In this document: piece after piece, positions 46,972 to 55,317 of the stretch
Layout: every line of letters starts with the position of its first letter
How positions within the stretch are numbered: the stretch's first letter is position 1
Source of the DNA: Bacteroidales bacterium UBA3289
GTDB taxonomy: Bacteria > Bacteroidota > Bacteroidia > Bacteroidales > UBA932
Assembly (NCBI GenBank): GCA_002361625.1
Contig: DETL01000011.1
Location: forward strand, 55,410 to 119,409
Reading direction: 5' to 3'
Length of the DNA stretch: 64,000 nucleotides
Translations under genes and position numbers: made by a program
The notes under the pieces: model-generated
Database searches by the model: none
Seen by the model: only the letters and a program-made list of their open reading frames with translations
What the model was told of the DNA's origin: nothing

Positions 46972-49900
46972 ATGAAACAGACTCTTTATCGCATTGTGTC
47001 CCTGGCCATACTGTTGGTTATGGCTGCAGGCCTTTCCGTCAGCTGCGGACCTACCGAGCCTGATCCGGATCCGACACCGGCGACAGTAGCCGTTACCGGA
47101 GTATCCCTTGACAAGACCTCGCTCGACCTGCTTGAGGGTGGCACGGAGACGCTCACCGCGACCGTCTCTCCCGACAATGCGACCAACAAGAAAGTCAGCT
47201 GGAAGTCCTCCGACACTGCGGTGGCCACGGTGGACGACAACGGCAAGGTCACGGCAGTCAAGGCCGGATCCGCCACCATTACCGTCACGGCCGACGGCGG
47301 CAAGACTGCCACCTGCTCCGTGAAGGTCACCGAACAGGCGAAGATCGTGATTACCGGGAATACCGCAAAGGTCCCCGCCCGGGGTGGCACGGCAGAGTTC
47401 AAAATACAGTACAATACCTCCTACACCATCGAGATTGAGCAGTCGGCCCAGTCATGGCTCCACTTCGTGGAGACCAAAGCCATGCAGAGCGGCACGCTGA
47501 TATTCAAGGTCGATGCAAACGAAGGCGAAGCACGTACCGGCAAGGCAACGGTGAAGGACAACGAGGGAAAAGTCGGGGCAATTACGTTGACGTTCGAGCA
47601 GGATCCGTTCATTGCCGTAACATCCATCCAAATCGCTCCTGAGACCGCCGAATTGGAGGTCGGGGAGACACTGGCTTTGAAGGCCACGGTGCTTCCGGAC
47701 AATGCGACGGACAAGACGGTTATTTGGTCGAGCGACAACGAGGCGGTTGCGACTGTGTCAGAGGGCGGTCTCGTGACAACCCTGATGGAAGGAAAGGCCG
47801 TTATTACTGCCACTTCCGGAGAGAAGGGTGCAGCCTGCACAGTGACGGTAGCTCCTTCCGCCTATGAGAAGGAGCGCGCGGCACTGGAAGCGTTCTATTA
47901 TGCCAATGACGGAGATAATTGGGAAAAGAATACCAACTGGTGCTCCGACAAGCCACTCAGCGAGTGGTATGGCATAACATTGACTCCAGACAAGAAGCAC
48001 GTCCGAGGCATCAATCTGTATTACAACGAAGTCGACGGATTTATCCCTGAACAAATCGGGGATCTGTCCCGACTGGAAGAACTGGCTGTCTACAACTATA
48101 TGTATTTAGCCAAAGTATCACATCCGCTTCCCGAGTCCATAGGCCGTTTGGAAAGATTAAGGGTCCTGGATCTCCAGAATTATTCTTTGAACGGAACACT
48201 TCCTGCGTCCCTGTTCGGCTTGAAAAACCTGGAGACGCTTCGGATATGCTATGCCGAGGATATGACTCCTATGCCCATCCCGAAAGAAATAGGGCAACTC
48301 ACGGAACTGACAGAGCTTTGTTTAAGCGGTATGAACCTGACCGGGGGACTCATCCCGGAAATCGGAATGCTTACCAATCTTCAGCGCCTGGTCCTATTCT
48401 CCAACGAACTGACCGGCGGCATTCCGGAAACCTTCGGTAACCTCGTCAGTCTGGAGTGGCTGGATCTCTCTTGCAACGAACTCTCCGGGGAAATCCCGTC
48501 TTCATTCTACCTGCTTGATAATTTCTGGAAACTGTGGCCTGACCTTATCTGGGGCAATAAGTTTACACAGGATCAGATCCGGAAGGCAATGATTCCCGCG
48601 CCCAAATCGCCTCCCATCAAGATGCTCTCGGGAAAAACCATGGACTTGGCCGCAGAAATCGCCAGCAACCAGTACACGGTCCTGTTCAATACCGGTCCGG
48701 CTTCCGAAGGGTGGGATATCATCCCTGCCCTTGTCGAACTCTACAACGCCAATAAAGACAAGGGATTGGATATCATCACCTACTTCGACAACAACTCAAG
48801 CGATGCCGCAGATGTCGCCAAACGCGACAACGACTTCAAGGAGTTCCTGTCAGACTACAATGTTCCCTGGGATTCATTTACCAGGCATATGTACGAGAAC
48901 GATCCCGCAGCACCCTTCTACACAGAAAGGGGGCACGGGCTCTATCCCTACGGCTCAATGGACGAAATTGTGGTCATCGGTCCTGAAGGAACAGTCCAAT
49001 ATGCGACCCTCCTGGACAGCCAGTGTCTGGCCAGGGAAAAACTGGAGCATTTTATGGATTATATCCGCGAAGTTTTTGATACGCCCGTCGTACGCTATGA
49101 GTCAAGCGATTATTCTGCTGACGGGACTGTGAAAGTGCTTCAAAAAGCCTCTGTTGGCCACGGTATCGATCTGGTCATCACTGGAGATGCCTTCTCGGAC
49201 CGTCTCATCAAGGATGGGACTTTGGAAAGACTGGCACGGCAGGCGGCGGAAGACTATTTCTCCCAGGAGCCATTCAAGTCTTTCCGTAACCGGTTCAACA
49301 TATATCTGGTCAACGCCGTATCCAAGAATGAAGAGTACTTCCACGGCGGGTCCACGGCCTATTCGGGTGCCTTCTGGGGACCGACGTTCGTGGGCGGAGA
49401 TGACGAAAAAGCGATCTCCTATGCAACCAAGGCACTGGATGATGTCCGAATGGACGACGCAGTGATTCTGGTGCTGATGAACAGCGGACTCGGAGGGGGC
49501 ACGGCCTATCTTTATAAATCGGCCGGATCCCACTACGCCGGTGGAGTTTCCGTAACCTATGTGCCCTACCGTGATCCTAAAGTAAATGACGGAATCTCAC
49601 GCAAGGCGGAAGTGGTGATCCACGAGGCGGGTGGACACGGATTCGGGCGGCTCGCCGACGAATACGAAGTCCGCGCCTACGGGAGAATCAGCGACGAAGA
49701 GATCTCTTACCTGAAAGAAATGCATAAGATAAACTGGTTCGTCAACGTCGATGTCACTCCTGATCCACAAAGCATTTTGTGGAGCCGCTACATAGGCGAC
49801 AGACGTTTTGCCGACGAAGAGATCGGTGTTTATCAAGGAGGATTCACCTACTTCTCCGACGTATGGCGACCGACCAGGACGAGTGTGATGAACAGCAACT

Positions 49901-50154
49901 ACGGCAACCAGAACAACTTCTTCAACGCTCCGTCCCGAGCCCAGATCTACACTCGCATAATGAAGCTTTCCGAAGGTCAGGACTGGCAGTTCGACTACGA
50001 AGAGTTTGTCAAGTGGGATCAGGCCCATCCGACAAAAATGTCCGCGTCACCCGCTACTAAGGCCGGCATCGTGGAGACTGATGACGCAGAGAATAATGAA
50101 TGCCATCCTCCCGTCATCGTGAACAAGACATGGAAGCAGGTGATCCGCAGATAA
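46972..50154 (+). CDS. Multidomain lipoprotein with M64 (IgA) peptidase domain
   Basis: 1060 residues, outer-membrane lipoprotein (AAGLSVSCG). Domains in order: BIG2 Ig-like (about 40-120, VSLDKTSLDLLEGG..ITVTADGG), BACON (about 125-215, ending LTFEQDPF), second BIG2 (about 216-300), a leucine-rich-repeat region of the LTGGIPETFGNL type (about 300-530), a thioredoxin-like domain without a CxxC pair (about 545-700, YTVLFNTGP..IVVIGPEGTV), and a C-terminal M64 metallopeptidase with VVIHEAGGHGFGRLADEYE (HExxHxxGxxxDE) near residue 885. M64 includes the IgA-cleaving enzyme of Clostridium ramosum. A surface protease acting on host or dietary protein is likely. The linear arrangement with LRR and thioredoxin-like parts is unusual. 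Confidence 0.87.
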   Translation: MKQTLYRIVSLAILLVMAAGLSVSCGPTEPDPDPTPATVAVTGVSLDKTSLDLLEGGTETLTATVSPDNATNKKVSWKSSDTAVATVDDNGKVTAVKAGSATITVTADGGKTATCSVKVTEQAKIVITGNTAKVPARGGTAEFKIQYNTSYTIEIEQSAQSWLHFVETKAMQSGTLIFKVDANEGEARTGKATVKDNEGKVGAITLTFEQDPFIAVTSIQIAPETAELEVGETLALKATVLPDNATDKTVIWSSDNEAVATVSEGGLVTTLMEGKAVITATSGEKGAACTVTVAPSAYEKERAALEAFYYANDGDNWEKNTNWCSDKPLSEWYGITLTPDKKHVRGINLYYNEVDGFIPEQIGDLSRLEELAVYNYMYLAKVSHPLPESIGRLERLRVLDLQNYSLNGTLPASLFGLKNLETLRICYAEDMTPMPIPKEIGQLTELTELCLSGMNLTGGLIPEIGMLTNLQRLVLFSNELTGGIPETFGNLVSLEWLDLSCNELSGEIPSSFYLLDNFWKLWPDLIWGNKFTQDQIRKAMIPAPKSPPIKMLSGKTMDLAAEIASNQYTVLFNTGPASEGWDIIPALVELYNANKDKGLDIITYFDNNSSDAADVAKRDNDFKEFLSDYNVPWDSFTRHMYENDPAAPFYTERGHGLYPYGSMDEIVVIGPEGTVQYATLLDSQCLAREKLEHFMDYIREVFDTPVVRYESSDYSADGTVKVLQKASVGHGIDLVITGDAFSDRLIKDGTLERLARQAAEDYFSQEPFKSFRNRFNIYLVNAVSKNEEYFHGGSTAYSGAFWGPTFVGGDDEKAISYATKALDDVRMDDAVILVLMNSGLGGGTAYLYKSAGSHYAGGVSVTYVPYRDPKVNDGISRKAEVVIHEAGGHGFGRLADEYEVRAYGRISDEEISYLKEMHKINWFVNVDVTPDPQSILWSRYIGDRRFADEEIGVYQGGFTYFSDVWRPTRTSVMNSNYGNQNNFFNAPSRAQIYTRIMKLSEGQDWQFDYEEFVKWDQAHPTKMSASPATKAGIVETDDAENNECHPPVIVNKTWKQVIRR

Positions 50155-50160
50155 GTGGAT

Positions 50161-50184
50161 TTTGCAAAATAATCACTATCTTTG
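50161..50184 (+). promoter_or_regulatory. Promoter with TTTG repeated at 20 bp
   Basis: TTTG (50161-50164), 12 bases, TATCTTTG (50177-50184). Same geometry as at mdh, feoAB and atpD. Confidence 0.55.
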
Positions 50185-50212
50185 CAACGTATTTCAAAAC
50201 AGAAAGAAAGTT

Positions 50213-50494
50213 ATGAATCTTCGTGACATCAAGAAAGACATCGAGTATGTGATCGGTGCGTTCGTGGACGACTGCGCCCTGTTCCTCTCCGTCCATCCGG
50301 GCAAGAATGCCGACGAGGTCGCCGACCTCATCGACGGTGCCGTGGACCTGTACAACGAGCTCCGCGACAAGCTGGGCAAGCCCGAGGGCAGCAAGCGCGC
50401 CTACTATGACGGCATCCGCAAGGAGCTTCTTGAGAAGACCGACGGCCTTTACGACAAGCTCAGCGAAGCGGTCAAGAAGGGTCTCGGCGAGTAA
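50213..50494 (+). CDS. Small conserved-looking cytoplasmic protein
   Basis: 93 residues from MNLRDIKKDIEYVIGAFVDDC (50213); the earlier in-frame start at 50162 overlaps the promoter. Entirely helical in appearance, charged, no signal peptide: VADLIDGAVDLYNELRDKLGKPEGSKRAYYDGIRKELLEKTDGLYDKLSEAVKKGLG. Good promoter, perfect terminator and favourable codons suggest strong expression. A truncated copy of its first exon-like portion lies at 45893. I do not know a function; a nucleoid-, ribosome- or stress-related role would be a guess. Confidence 0.82.
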   Translation: MNLRDIKKDIEYVIGAFVDDCALFLSVHPGKNADEVADLIDGAVDLYNELRDKLGKPEGSKRAYYDGIRKELLEKTDGLYDKLSEAVKKGLGE

Positions 50495-50511
50495 GCCGCA
50501 CCATCGACATA

Positions 50512-50548
50512 AAAGGTGTCCGAAGCCAGCGCTCCGGACACCTTTCTT
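50512..50548. terminator. Bidirectional terminator
   Basis: AAAGGTGTCCG (50512-50522) pairs exactly with CGGACACCTTT (50535-50545); serves the rightward gene at 50213 and the leftward operon ending at 50564. Confidence 0.8.
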
Positions 50549-50563
50549 GTATGCGGGCCGCCG

Positions 50564-51403
50564 CTAGAACGACCACTTGTACCCGACGCCGGCGGAAACC
50601 AGGTTGCCCTGGTACCAGTCGATGGACTTGAGGACGAGACCGTTCTTCTCCCAGCTGGAGGAGCCTTCCCGGTTCGTGTCTATCTCCTTGTCCTTGTAGC
50701 GGTCGCCGAGGAGGTAGAAGTCCAGTTCGTGGTGCTTGTTGAACTTCACCGTCACGCCCAGCTGGAGCCTCAGACGGTTCACATAAGCGTGTGTATAGCC
50801 CAGGAATGCCTCGTTCGTGTACCTGTCCTTGTTCTTTTCGGCCGAAGCGTTGTAGGTGCCGGAATACGCCGCGTCGTTGAGCGTATTCCGAACCTCAAAG
50901 GCGGCAAAGGGGATGACCTTCTCCCAGCCGCGGTACTTCACGCTCACCTTGTGTTTGAGGGCCAGGGCATTGCGCGGTGCCTGGAAGGCGTTGAAATCGT
51001 CCGGCCGGTGCGTCAAACGGAGGGTTTCCTTGACGCCGAACTGCCACCAGGGCGTTTTCCAGGTGCCGGTGAGGAAGAAGTTCCCCCGGTGCCGGACGCT
51101 CCAGGTATTGGACAGGAGGTCCTCGTCGTACTTGTAGCGGTTGATCAGCTCGTACTCGGCTCCCACTTTCAGGAACGGGAGGACTTTGTATTCCAGGCCG
51201 ACGCCGGTGTAAAACCGCAGGATGTCTTCCCCATTGGAGTAATAGCGCGCCTCTTCGTGGGCGAGGATGTGCAGGCCGTTCGCGACTTTCTCATCGGCCT
51301 CCACGGAGACACGGGCGCCAAAGGAAGTGCCTTCGTCGTACATGGTTTGTGCCAGGGCGCCGAAAGGGACCAGCGCCAGAAGGGTAATCAGAATCTTTTT
51401 CAT
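50564..51403 (-). CDS. DUF2490-like outer-membrane beta-barrel protein
   Basis: 279 residues. Signal peptide MKKILITLLALVPFGALAQ. About 12 predicted barrel strands (FGARVSVEADEKVANGLHILAHEEARYY, YTGVGLEYKVLPFLKVGAEYELIN, RGNFFLTGTWKTPWWQFGVKETLRLTHRP, LRLQLGVTVKFNKHHELDFYLLGDRY) and an aromatic end GVGYKWSF. This matches the DUF2490 family, regularly found with DUF4956 and VTC proteins. It overlaps the DUF4956 stop by four bases and is last in the operon. A role in exporting or localising polyphosphate or another polymer is speculative. Confidence 0.82.
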   Translation of the reverse strand: MKKILITLLALVPFGALAQTMYDEGTSFGARVSVEADEKVANGLHILAHEEARYYSNGEDILRFYTGVGLEYKVLPFLKVGAEYELINRYKYDEDLLSNTWSVRHRGNFFLTGTWKTPWWQFGVKETLRLTHRPDDFNAFQAPRNALALKHKVSVKYRGWEKVIPFAAFEVRNTLNDAAYSGTYNASAEKNKDRYTNEAFLGYTHAYVNRLRLQLGVTVKFNKHHELDFYLLGDRYKDKEIDTNREGSSSWEKNGLVLKSIDWYQGNLVSAGVGYKWSF

Positions 51404-52167
51404 TGTTCTACGAAGTCTTTGGCGCGGGTGAGCTGGTCGATGGAACCGGTCTGACCCTTGTCCAGGGTGTAGAAAATCTTGATGAAGGCCGCATCGCGGA
51501 GGAAATCGACATGGCCTACCTCCAGGTTGTCCACCTTGACGCCGACGCGCTTCTCCAGGTCGGCGATGAGTTCGGAGCGCTTCTCCGGAACGATCAGGTC
51601 GATGCGGTCATACAGGATGAGTTTCGTGGAGGTGTGCTTGAGTAGCTTCTCGTTCTCCAGCACCCAGATCAGGGCCACGACCAGGGCGTTCGAAAGGACG
51701 GTAACCAGCAGCGCACCCCAGTTCAGCGCGTAGTGCGGGTCCGGTCCGGCCGCGCCTACGACATGGTACAGCGGCGCCAGGCCGTTCATGGCGGCGAGGG
51801 CGATGATGACGAACAGGTAGGTCATCTCCCGGATGGGCACGGTCTCCGTCCGGTACCGGATGATCCCGAAGATGGCGAACAGGCCCAGGGTGAGTCCTAC
51901 GCCCACTTCCACATTGCCCATGATATACAGGAGCATGAGCATGGCGGTGGAGAACACCATGAAGGTGAAATAATAGTCGCGGCGCCGGCTCTTGCGGTAG
52001 TAGAACAGGCCCACGATGACCCAGCACACGAGCAGGTTCAGGAAAAAGCGGACGGCGAGCTCGGTGAGGCTCTGCGACGTGGTCATCATCGCGTCCGTGA
52101 TGGTCTGGACGTCCAGGAAGTTGTCGTCGGCGAGGTTGAACTCGTCCAGGTCTTGCATCGATATCAT
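51400..52167 (-). CDS. DUF4956 membrane protein
   Basis: 255 residues. Four hydrophobic helices between residues 35 and 170 (LAVRFFLNLLVCWVIVGLFYY, YYFTFMVFSTAMLMLLYIMGNVEVGVGLTLGLFAIFGIIRYRT, MTYLFVIIALAAMNGL, WGALLVTVLSNALVVALIWVLE) and a soluble C-terminal ferredoxin-like domain (RIDLIVPEKRSELIADLEKRVGVKVDNLEVGHVDFLRDAAFIKIFY). The FGIIRYRTETVPIREMTYLF loop is the family hallmark. Typically encoded next to a VTC polyphosphate polymerase, as here with 4-bp ATGA overlaps on both sides. Likely a partner in polymer synthesis or export; unproven. Confidence 0.9.
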   Translation of the reverse strand: MISMQDLDEFNLADDNFLDVQTITDAMMTTSQSLTELAVRFFLNLLVCWVIVGLFYYRKSRRRDYYFTFMVFSTAMLMLLYIMGNVEVGVGLTLGLFAIFGIIRYRTETVPIREMTYLFVIIALAAMNGLAPLYHVVGAAGPDPHYALNWGALLVTVLSNALVVALIWVLENEKLLKHTSTKLILYDRIDLIVPEKRSELIADLEKRVGVKVDNLEVGHVDFLRDAAFIKIFYTLDKGQTGSIDQLTRAKDFVEQ

Positions 52168-52961
52168 GCTACGGTGATTTTATGGTGGATGGTTTTTTCT
52201 ATCTGGCGCACCTTCACCTTGAACCGGTTGGACTTGGCCGACGGGTCCGTCAGGGTTACGGCAACACAGTATTTGCTGATCCGGGCAGGTTTCACCCGGT
52301 GGTCGAGGAGGATGCCCTTCATCTGCGAGGCGGCATGGCCGTCCTGCTTGAGTTCGATGATGACGGCATCGAGGAGCGATGTCTCAAATCCTGTGCGGAA
52401 GTTCTTGAAACAAAGGCGAGTGTCGATGGTGACCCGCTCGGTCCGGGCCGGATTCACCAGCGTAATCCGTTTGAACAGGGTCTCGAGCGTCGGCTGGAGT
52501 TCCGCCGCCTGGAAGTCCGAATGGCCCGCGAGATACCGGCAGGCGGCTTCGTCGCTCCGGAAATCCGGCAGTTCCCCGATCGGGATTTCCGTCCGTTTTT
52601 TCTTCGTCCGTCCCCGGTTGTTCTTCCGCTTGATCTCCAGGAAGGCATCGCCGGAATTGACATAGGCGCGGGTGCGCACCTTCTGCCTGCGGAGCCGCTT
52701 GTTGTGGTGGTCGGAGAACATCCGGAGCCCCTCGGTGTCGAAATACACGGAGTCGTAGGGGCTGATCCGGGCGCCGTCGGCGACGAGGACCCGGTAGCCG
52801 GCGGCGGCTGCATCGGCGAGGATGCCGAGGAGCGTCTTCTCGTCCGTCAGGTATTTCGAGTCGATCCGGTTCATCAGCTTCACCGACGCCATCTCATCGA
52901 GCGTGATGGGCGCGAGCGCCTGCAGCGGTTCCACAAACGATATGTGCGCTTCCTCAGGCAT
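52164..52961 (-). CDS. VTC-domain polyphosphate polymerase
   Basis: 265 residues. The tunnel-fold polymerase domain is recognisable by KLMNRIDSKYLTDEKTL (N-terminal basic motif), YDSVYFDTEGLRMFSDHHNKRLRRQKVRTRAYVNSGDAFLEIKRKNNRGRTKKKRTEI (lysine/arginine-lined active site with acidic metal ligands), TRLCFKN and LLDAVIIELKQDG. Bacterial VTC proteins are thought to make polyphosphate from ATP as in yeast Vtc4; activity here is inferred. Overlaps DUF4956 by four bases and the YD-repeat gene by eight. Confidence 0.92.
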   Translation of the reverse strand: MPEEAHISFVEPLQALAPITLDEMASVKLMNRIDSKYLTDEKTLLGILADAAAAGYRVLVADGARISPYDSVYFDTEGLRMFSDHHNKRLRRQKVRTRAYVNSGDAFLEIKRKNNRGRTKKKRTEIPIGELPDFRSDEAACRYLAGHSDFQAAELQPTLETLFKRITLVNPARTERVTIDTRLCFKNFRTGFETSLLDAVIIELKQDGHAASQMKGILLDHRVKPARISKYCVAVTLTDPSAKSNRFKVKVRQIEKTIHHKITVA

Positions 52962-53367
52962 CTTCGGTGAGGTATTCGAATACTTTGATGGACACGAGTT
53001 TCCCCTTGGGGTCGTAGTTGTACTGGGTCTTCTTGCGCCCGAACTCGTTGTACTCGTATTTCCGGACAGTCTCCAGCTTGTTCCGCTCGTTGTACAGGTA
53101 TTCCTTGGTGCATTTCCCGTCGGTCCCGTACTCGTAGCGCTTGCGCCACTTCTGGCCGTAGGAGTTGTATTCGATCTCCTCGATCTTCTTGCCCGCGGCG
53201 TCGAAGGTCGTGATATGGTCCAGCGCCTTGGCGCCGTTCTTGGGGTCGGTCTTCCACTCCTTGATCACCAGGTTCTTCTTGTTGATCTTCGGGGCGGCCG
53301 TATTCTGGGCCCAGGCCGGGGCGGACAGCGCCAGGGAGAGGGCGATAAGGGTGAGTATCCGTTTCAT
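52954..53367 (-). CDS. Secreted protein with YD-like repeats, first gene of VTC operon
   Basis: 137 residues from MKRILTLIALSLALSAPAWAQ (53367). The mature protein has short tandem repeats of the form Y-x-Y/N-x-x-G-(K/R): TTFDAAGKKIEEIEYNSYGQKWRKRYEYGTDGKCTKEYLYN, KYEYNEFGRKKTQYNYDPKGKLV, like a small Rhs/YD or MORN-type antiparallel sheet. TATCTTTG lies 18 bases upstream. Eight-base overlap with the VTC gene places it in the same operon. Function unknown; periplasmic or surface location. Confidence 0.8.
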   Translation of the reverse strand: MKRILTLIALSLALSAPAWAQNTAAPKINKKNLVIKEWKTDPKNGAKALDHITTFDAAGKKIEEIEYNSYGQKWRKRYEYGTDGKCTKEYLYNERNKLETVRKYEYNEFGRKKTQYNYDPKGKLVSIKVFEYLTEDA

Positions 53368-53384
53368 AGTAAATGTAAATCTTA

Positions 53385-53392
53385 CAAAGATA
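53385..53392 (-). promoter_or_regulatory. -7 box of the VTC operon
   Basis: TATCTTTG on the minus strand, 17 bases before the ATG at 53367; lies in the 41-bp gap after the beta-helix gene. Confidence 0.6.
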
Positions 53393-53408
53393 CACATTAT
53401 TTCCATTC

Positions 53409-55163
53409 CTACCAGCCCCAGCCCGGCCGTCCTCCGCCTCCGCCCATGCCGCTCCCGCCGGTGTACGTGCTGAGGGTGCATCCGCTGCCGCCGGAAACCG
53501 TGGCGCCGGAGGTGAACAGGCCGTCGAAAAGGGGCGTTCCGCCATCGACCGTAACACCGTATTTGACGGATTCCAGGTCCGGGCCGGAGACGATGAGGCT
53601 GAGGTTGCCGGTGGAAGGGGTTTTGAAGGCGCCGAGGACCTTGCCGTCGCCGTCATAAAGCGCATAGGCGGTATTGGCCTTGACCGTTCCGGCGGACCAG
53701 CAGTTCTGGCCGATGGAGGCGCCGCTTTCCATCCCGCCCACAGCGATGATCGTCCCGCCGGTGATGTAGAGCTTCTTCTGCGCCTCTGAGTTTGCGTCGA
53801 TGGCGAGTTCCGCCCCGCCGCTCCCGAGGGCATAGACGATGCCGCCCTTGATGTAGAGGTTGCCGTTCGCGTCCAGGCCGTCGTTGCCGGTGGACTGGGC
53901 ATAGACGGCACCGCCTTCGATCGTAAGGTCGCCGGCCGCGTTGACGGCGTCGTCGCTGGAATAGGCATAGACCTCGCCGCCGGTGATGCTGATGATGCCC
54001 TTGGCTTCGATGGCTTCGTGTTTGGCGCTCTTCACGGTCAATTTACCGCCGGTGACATAGAGGTTGCCGTCGAACATGACGCCCTTGGACGCCACGGAAT
54101 TGTCGGAGGAGCCGGAAGACTGTCCGGGCCGGCCGCCCCAGCCACCCATGCCGCCGGAGGAGCTGGTGCCGTAATTGGCACCGGTGACATTGACCGTGAC
54201 GGTGCCGCCGTTGAAGTAGGCCACGTTGTCTCCGCTGACGCCCTTGGCGCCGGTGCCGGTGCTGGTAATGGTCAGGACGCCGTCGTCCATGACGAAACGC
54301 AGGTCGGCCTTGATGCCGGCGACGCCGGTCAGTTCCCCGTCGACCTCACCGGCCGAACCGGTGGTCTGGATGGTGGTCACGCCGCCGCCGAAATAGACCA
54401 GCGTATCGGAAGAGAAGCCTTTTTTGCCTGTGCCGGAGACATTTACGTCGATGGTTCCGTCGCTGACGATGATGGCTTCCTTGCCCCGGACGCCGTGACC
54501 GGCGCTGGAGGATACGTTGATGACCGGGGCGTCCATGAAGCGGACATAGTCGTCGGACGTGATGCCGGCCTTGCCTTTCGCGGTGACCGTCAGGGTTCCG
54601 TCGCCGCTGAAGACCAGCTGGCCTTCGGAGAAGAAAGCCGCTTTTTCGTCTTCGTCGTCGGGCGTTTCCGTGTAGGACGCTCCGTCGGCCAGGGTGTTCG
54701 TTCCTTTCACGACCACGTAGGTACGCTTGTGGCTCTGGTTGTTGATGGCGGCGCCCTTCGTATTGGTAAGGGAGACTCCGTTCAGGAGGATCTGCTGCTT
54801 CCGGGTGCTGTACAGTTTGAAATACCCGTTGGAAGAGGATCCTGAGAGTTCGTAAATGACGGCCTCGGAGCCGTTGTTCGTAATGGTAACGCCGGCTCCG
54901 TCGATGCTGACGGCGAAGCTGTCTGTCGTGCCCGAAACGCTGGCGGAACTGCCGGCGTAGGTTACTTTGACGGTGCGGTCAAAGGAGGCGTTCTTCACGT
55001 TGTCATCGTCATTGTCGGTGATGATATCCTGGCCCGCCGAATCATCGGCGGTCGTTACCGTGGAGGCGGAATCTTCGTTGTCGGGGAGAAGGTTGCCGAT
55101 CATATCCTTGGCGCAGGCCTGGAGAGACAGGACCACGAGGAAGGGGAGTAAGCGCTGTTTCAT
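53409..55163 (-). CDS. Carbohydrate-binding beta-helix lipoprotein (Cthe_2159-like)
   Basis: 584 residues from MKQRLLPFLVVLSLQACAK (lipobox LQAC) at 55163; the frame extends 65 codons upstream across the promoter. The N-terminal part is acidic (ADDSAGQDIITDNDDDN), then 15-20 short repeats such as GDGTLTVTAKGKAGITSDDYVRF, GKEAIIVSDGTIDVNVSGTGKKGFSSD, ITGGEVYAYSSDDAVNAAGDLTIEGGAVYAQSTGNDGLDANG, the pattern of the calcium- and polygalacturonate-binding Cthe_2159 beta-helix family. Ends in a Gly-rich tail (GMGGGGGRPGWGW). This family is often seen with VTC and DUF4956 genes, as here. Promoter faces the LytS gene. Confidence 0.85.
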   Translation of the reverse strand: MKQRLLPFLVVLSLQACAKDMIGNLLPDNEDSASTVTTADDSAGQDIITDNDDDNVKNASFDRTVKVTYAGSSASVSGTTDSFAVSIDGAGVTITNNGSEAVIYELSGSSSNGYFKLYSTRKQQILLNGVSLTNTKGAAINNQSHKRTYVVVKGTNTLADGASYTETPDDEDEKAAFFSEGQLVFSGDGTLTVTAKGKAGITSDDYVRFMDAPVINVSSSAGHGVRGKEAIIVSDGTIDVNVSGTGKKGFSSDTLVYFGGGVTTIQTTGSAGEVDGELTGVAGIKADLRFVMDDGVLTITSTGTGAKGVSGDNVAYFNGGTVTVNVTGANYGTSSSGGMGGWGGRPGQSSGSSDNSVASKGVMFDGNLYVTGGKLTVKSAKHEAIEAKGIISITGGEVYAYSSDDAVNAAGDLTIEGGAVYAQSTGNDGLDANGNLYIKGGIVYALGSGGAELAIDANSEAQKKLYITGGTIIAVGGMESGASIGQNCWSAGTVKANTAYALYDGDGKVLGAFKTPSTGNLSLIVSGPDLESVKYGVTVDGGTPLFDGLFTSGATVSGGSGCTLSTYTGGSGMGGGGGRPGWGW

Positions 55164-55210
55164 GACTTCTTCGGTTTTAGTTACACTACGATAATGCATG
55201 CATGCCCTGG

Positions 55211-55218
55211 CAAAGGTA
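55211..55218 (-). promoter_or_regulatory. -7 box of the beta-helix gene
   Basis: TACCTTTG on the minus strand, 47 bases before the ATG at 55163. The LytTR-type direct repeats at 55245-55278 lie 26 bases upstream of it. Confidence 0.55.
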
Positions 55219-55244
55219 TCAAGAATCCCTCCTTTCAGGGATTT

Positions 55245-55278
55245 TTTCAGTGAACGGCCCGATTCTTTCAGCGAACGG
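55245..55278 (+). promoter_or_regulatory. Candidate LytTR operator (direct repeats, 21-bp period)
   Basis: TTTCAGTGAACGG (55245-55257) and TTTCAGCGAACGG (55266-55278) match at 12 of 13 positions and are spaced by 21 bp, two helical turns. They lie between divergent promoters of the beta-helix gene and of a LytS kinase gene whose partner is a LytTR regulator. A third TTTCAG sits at 55233. Confidence 0.6.
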
Positions 55279-55302
55279 GATGTTGCTCTTGGAAATGTTT
55301 CG

Positions 55303-55310
55303 TATTTTTG
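55303..55310 (+). promoter_or_regulatory. -7 box of the kinase gene
   Basis: TATTTTTG, seven bases before the ATG at 55318; if the start is used, the leader is minimal. Confidence 0.55.
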
Positions 55311-55317
55311 CCGTGGT

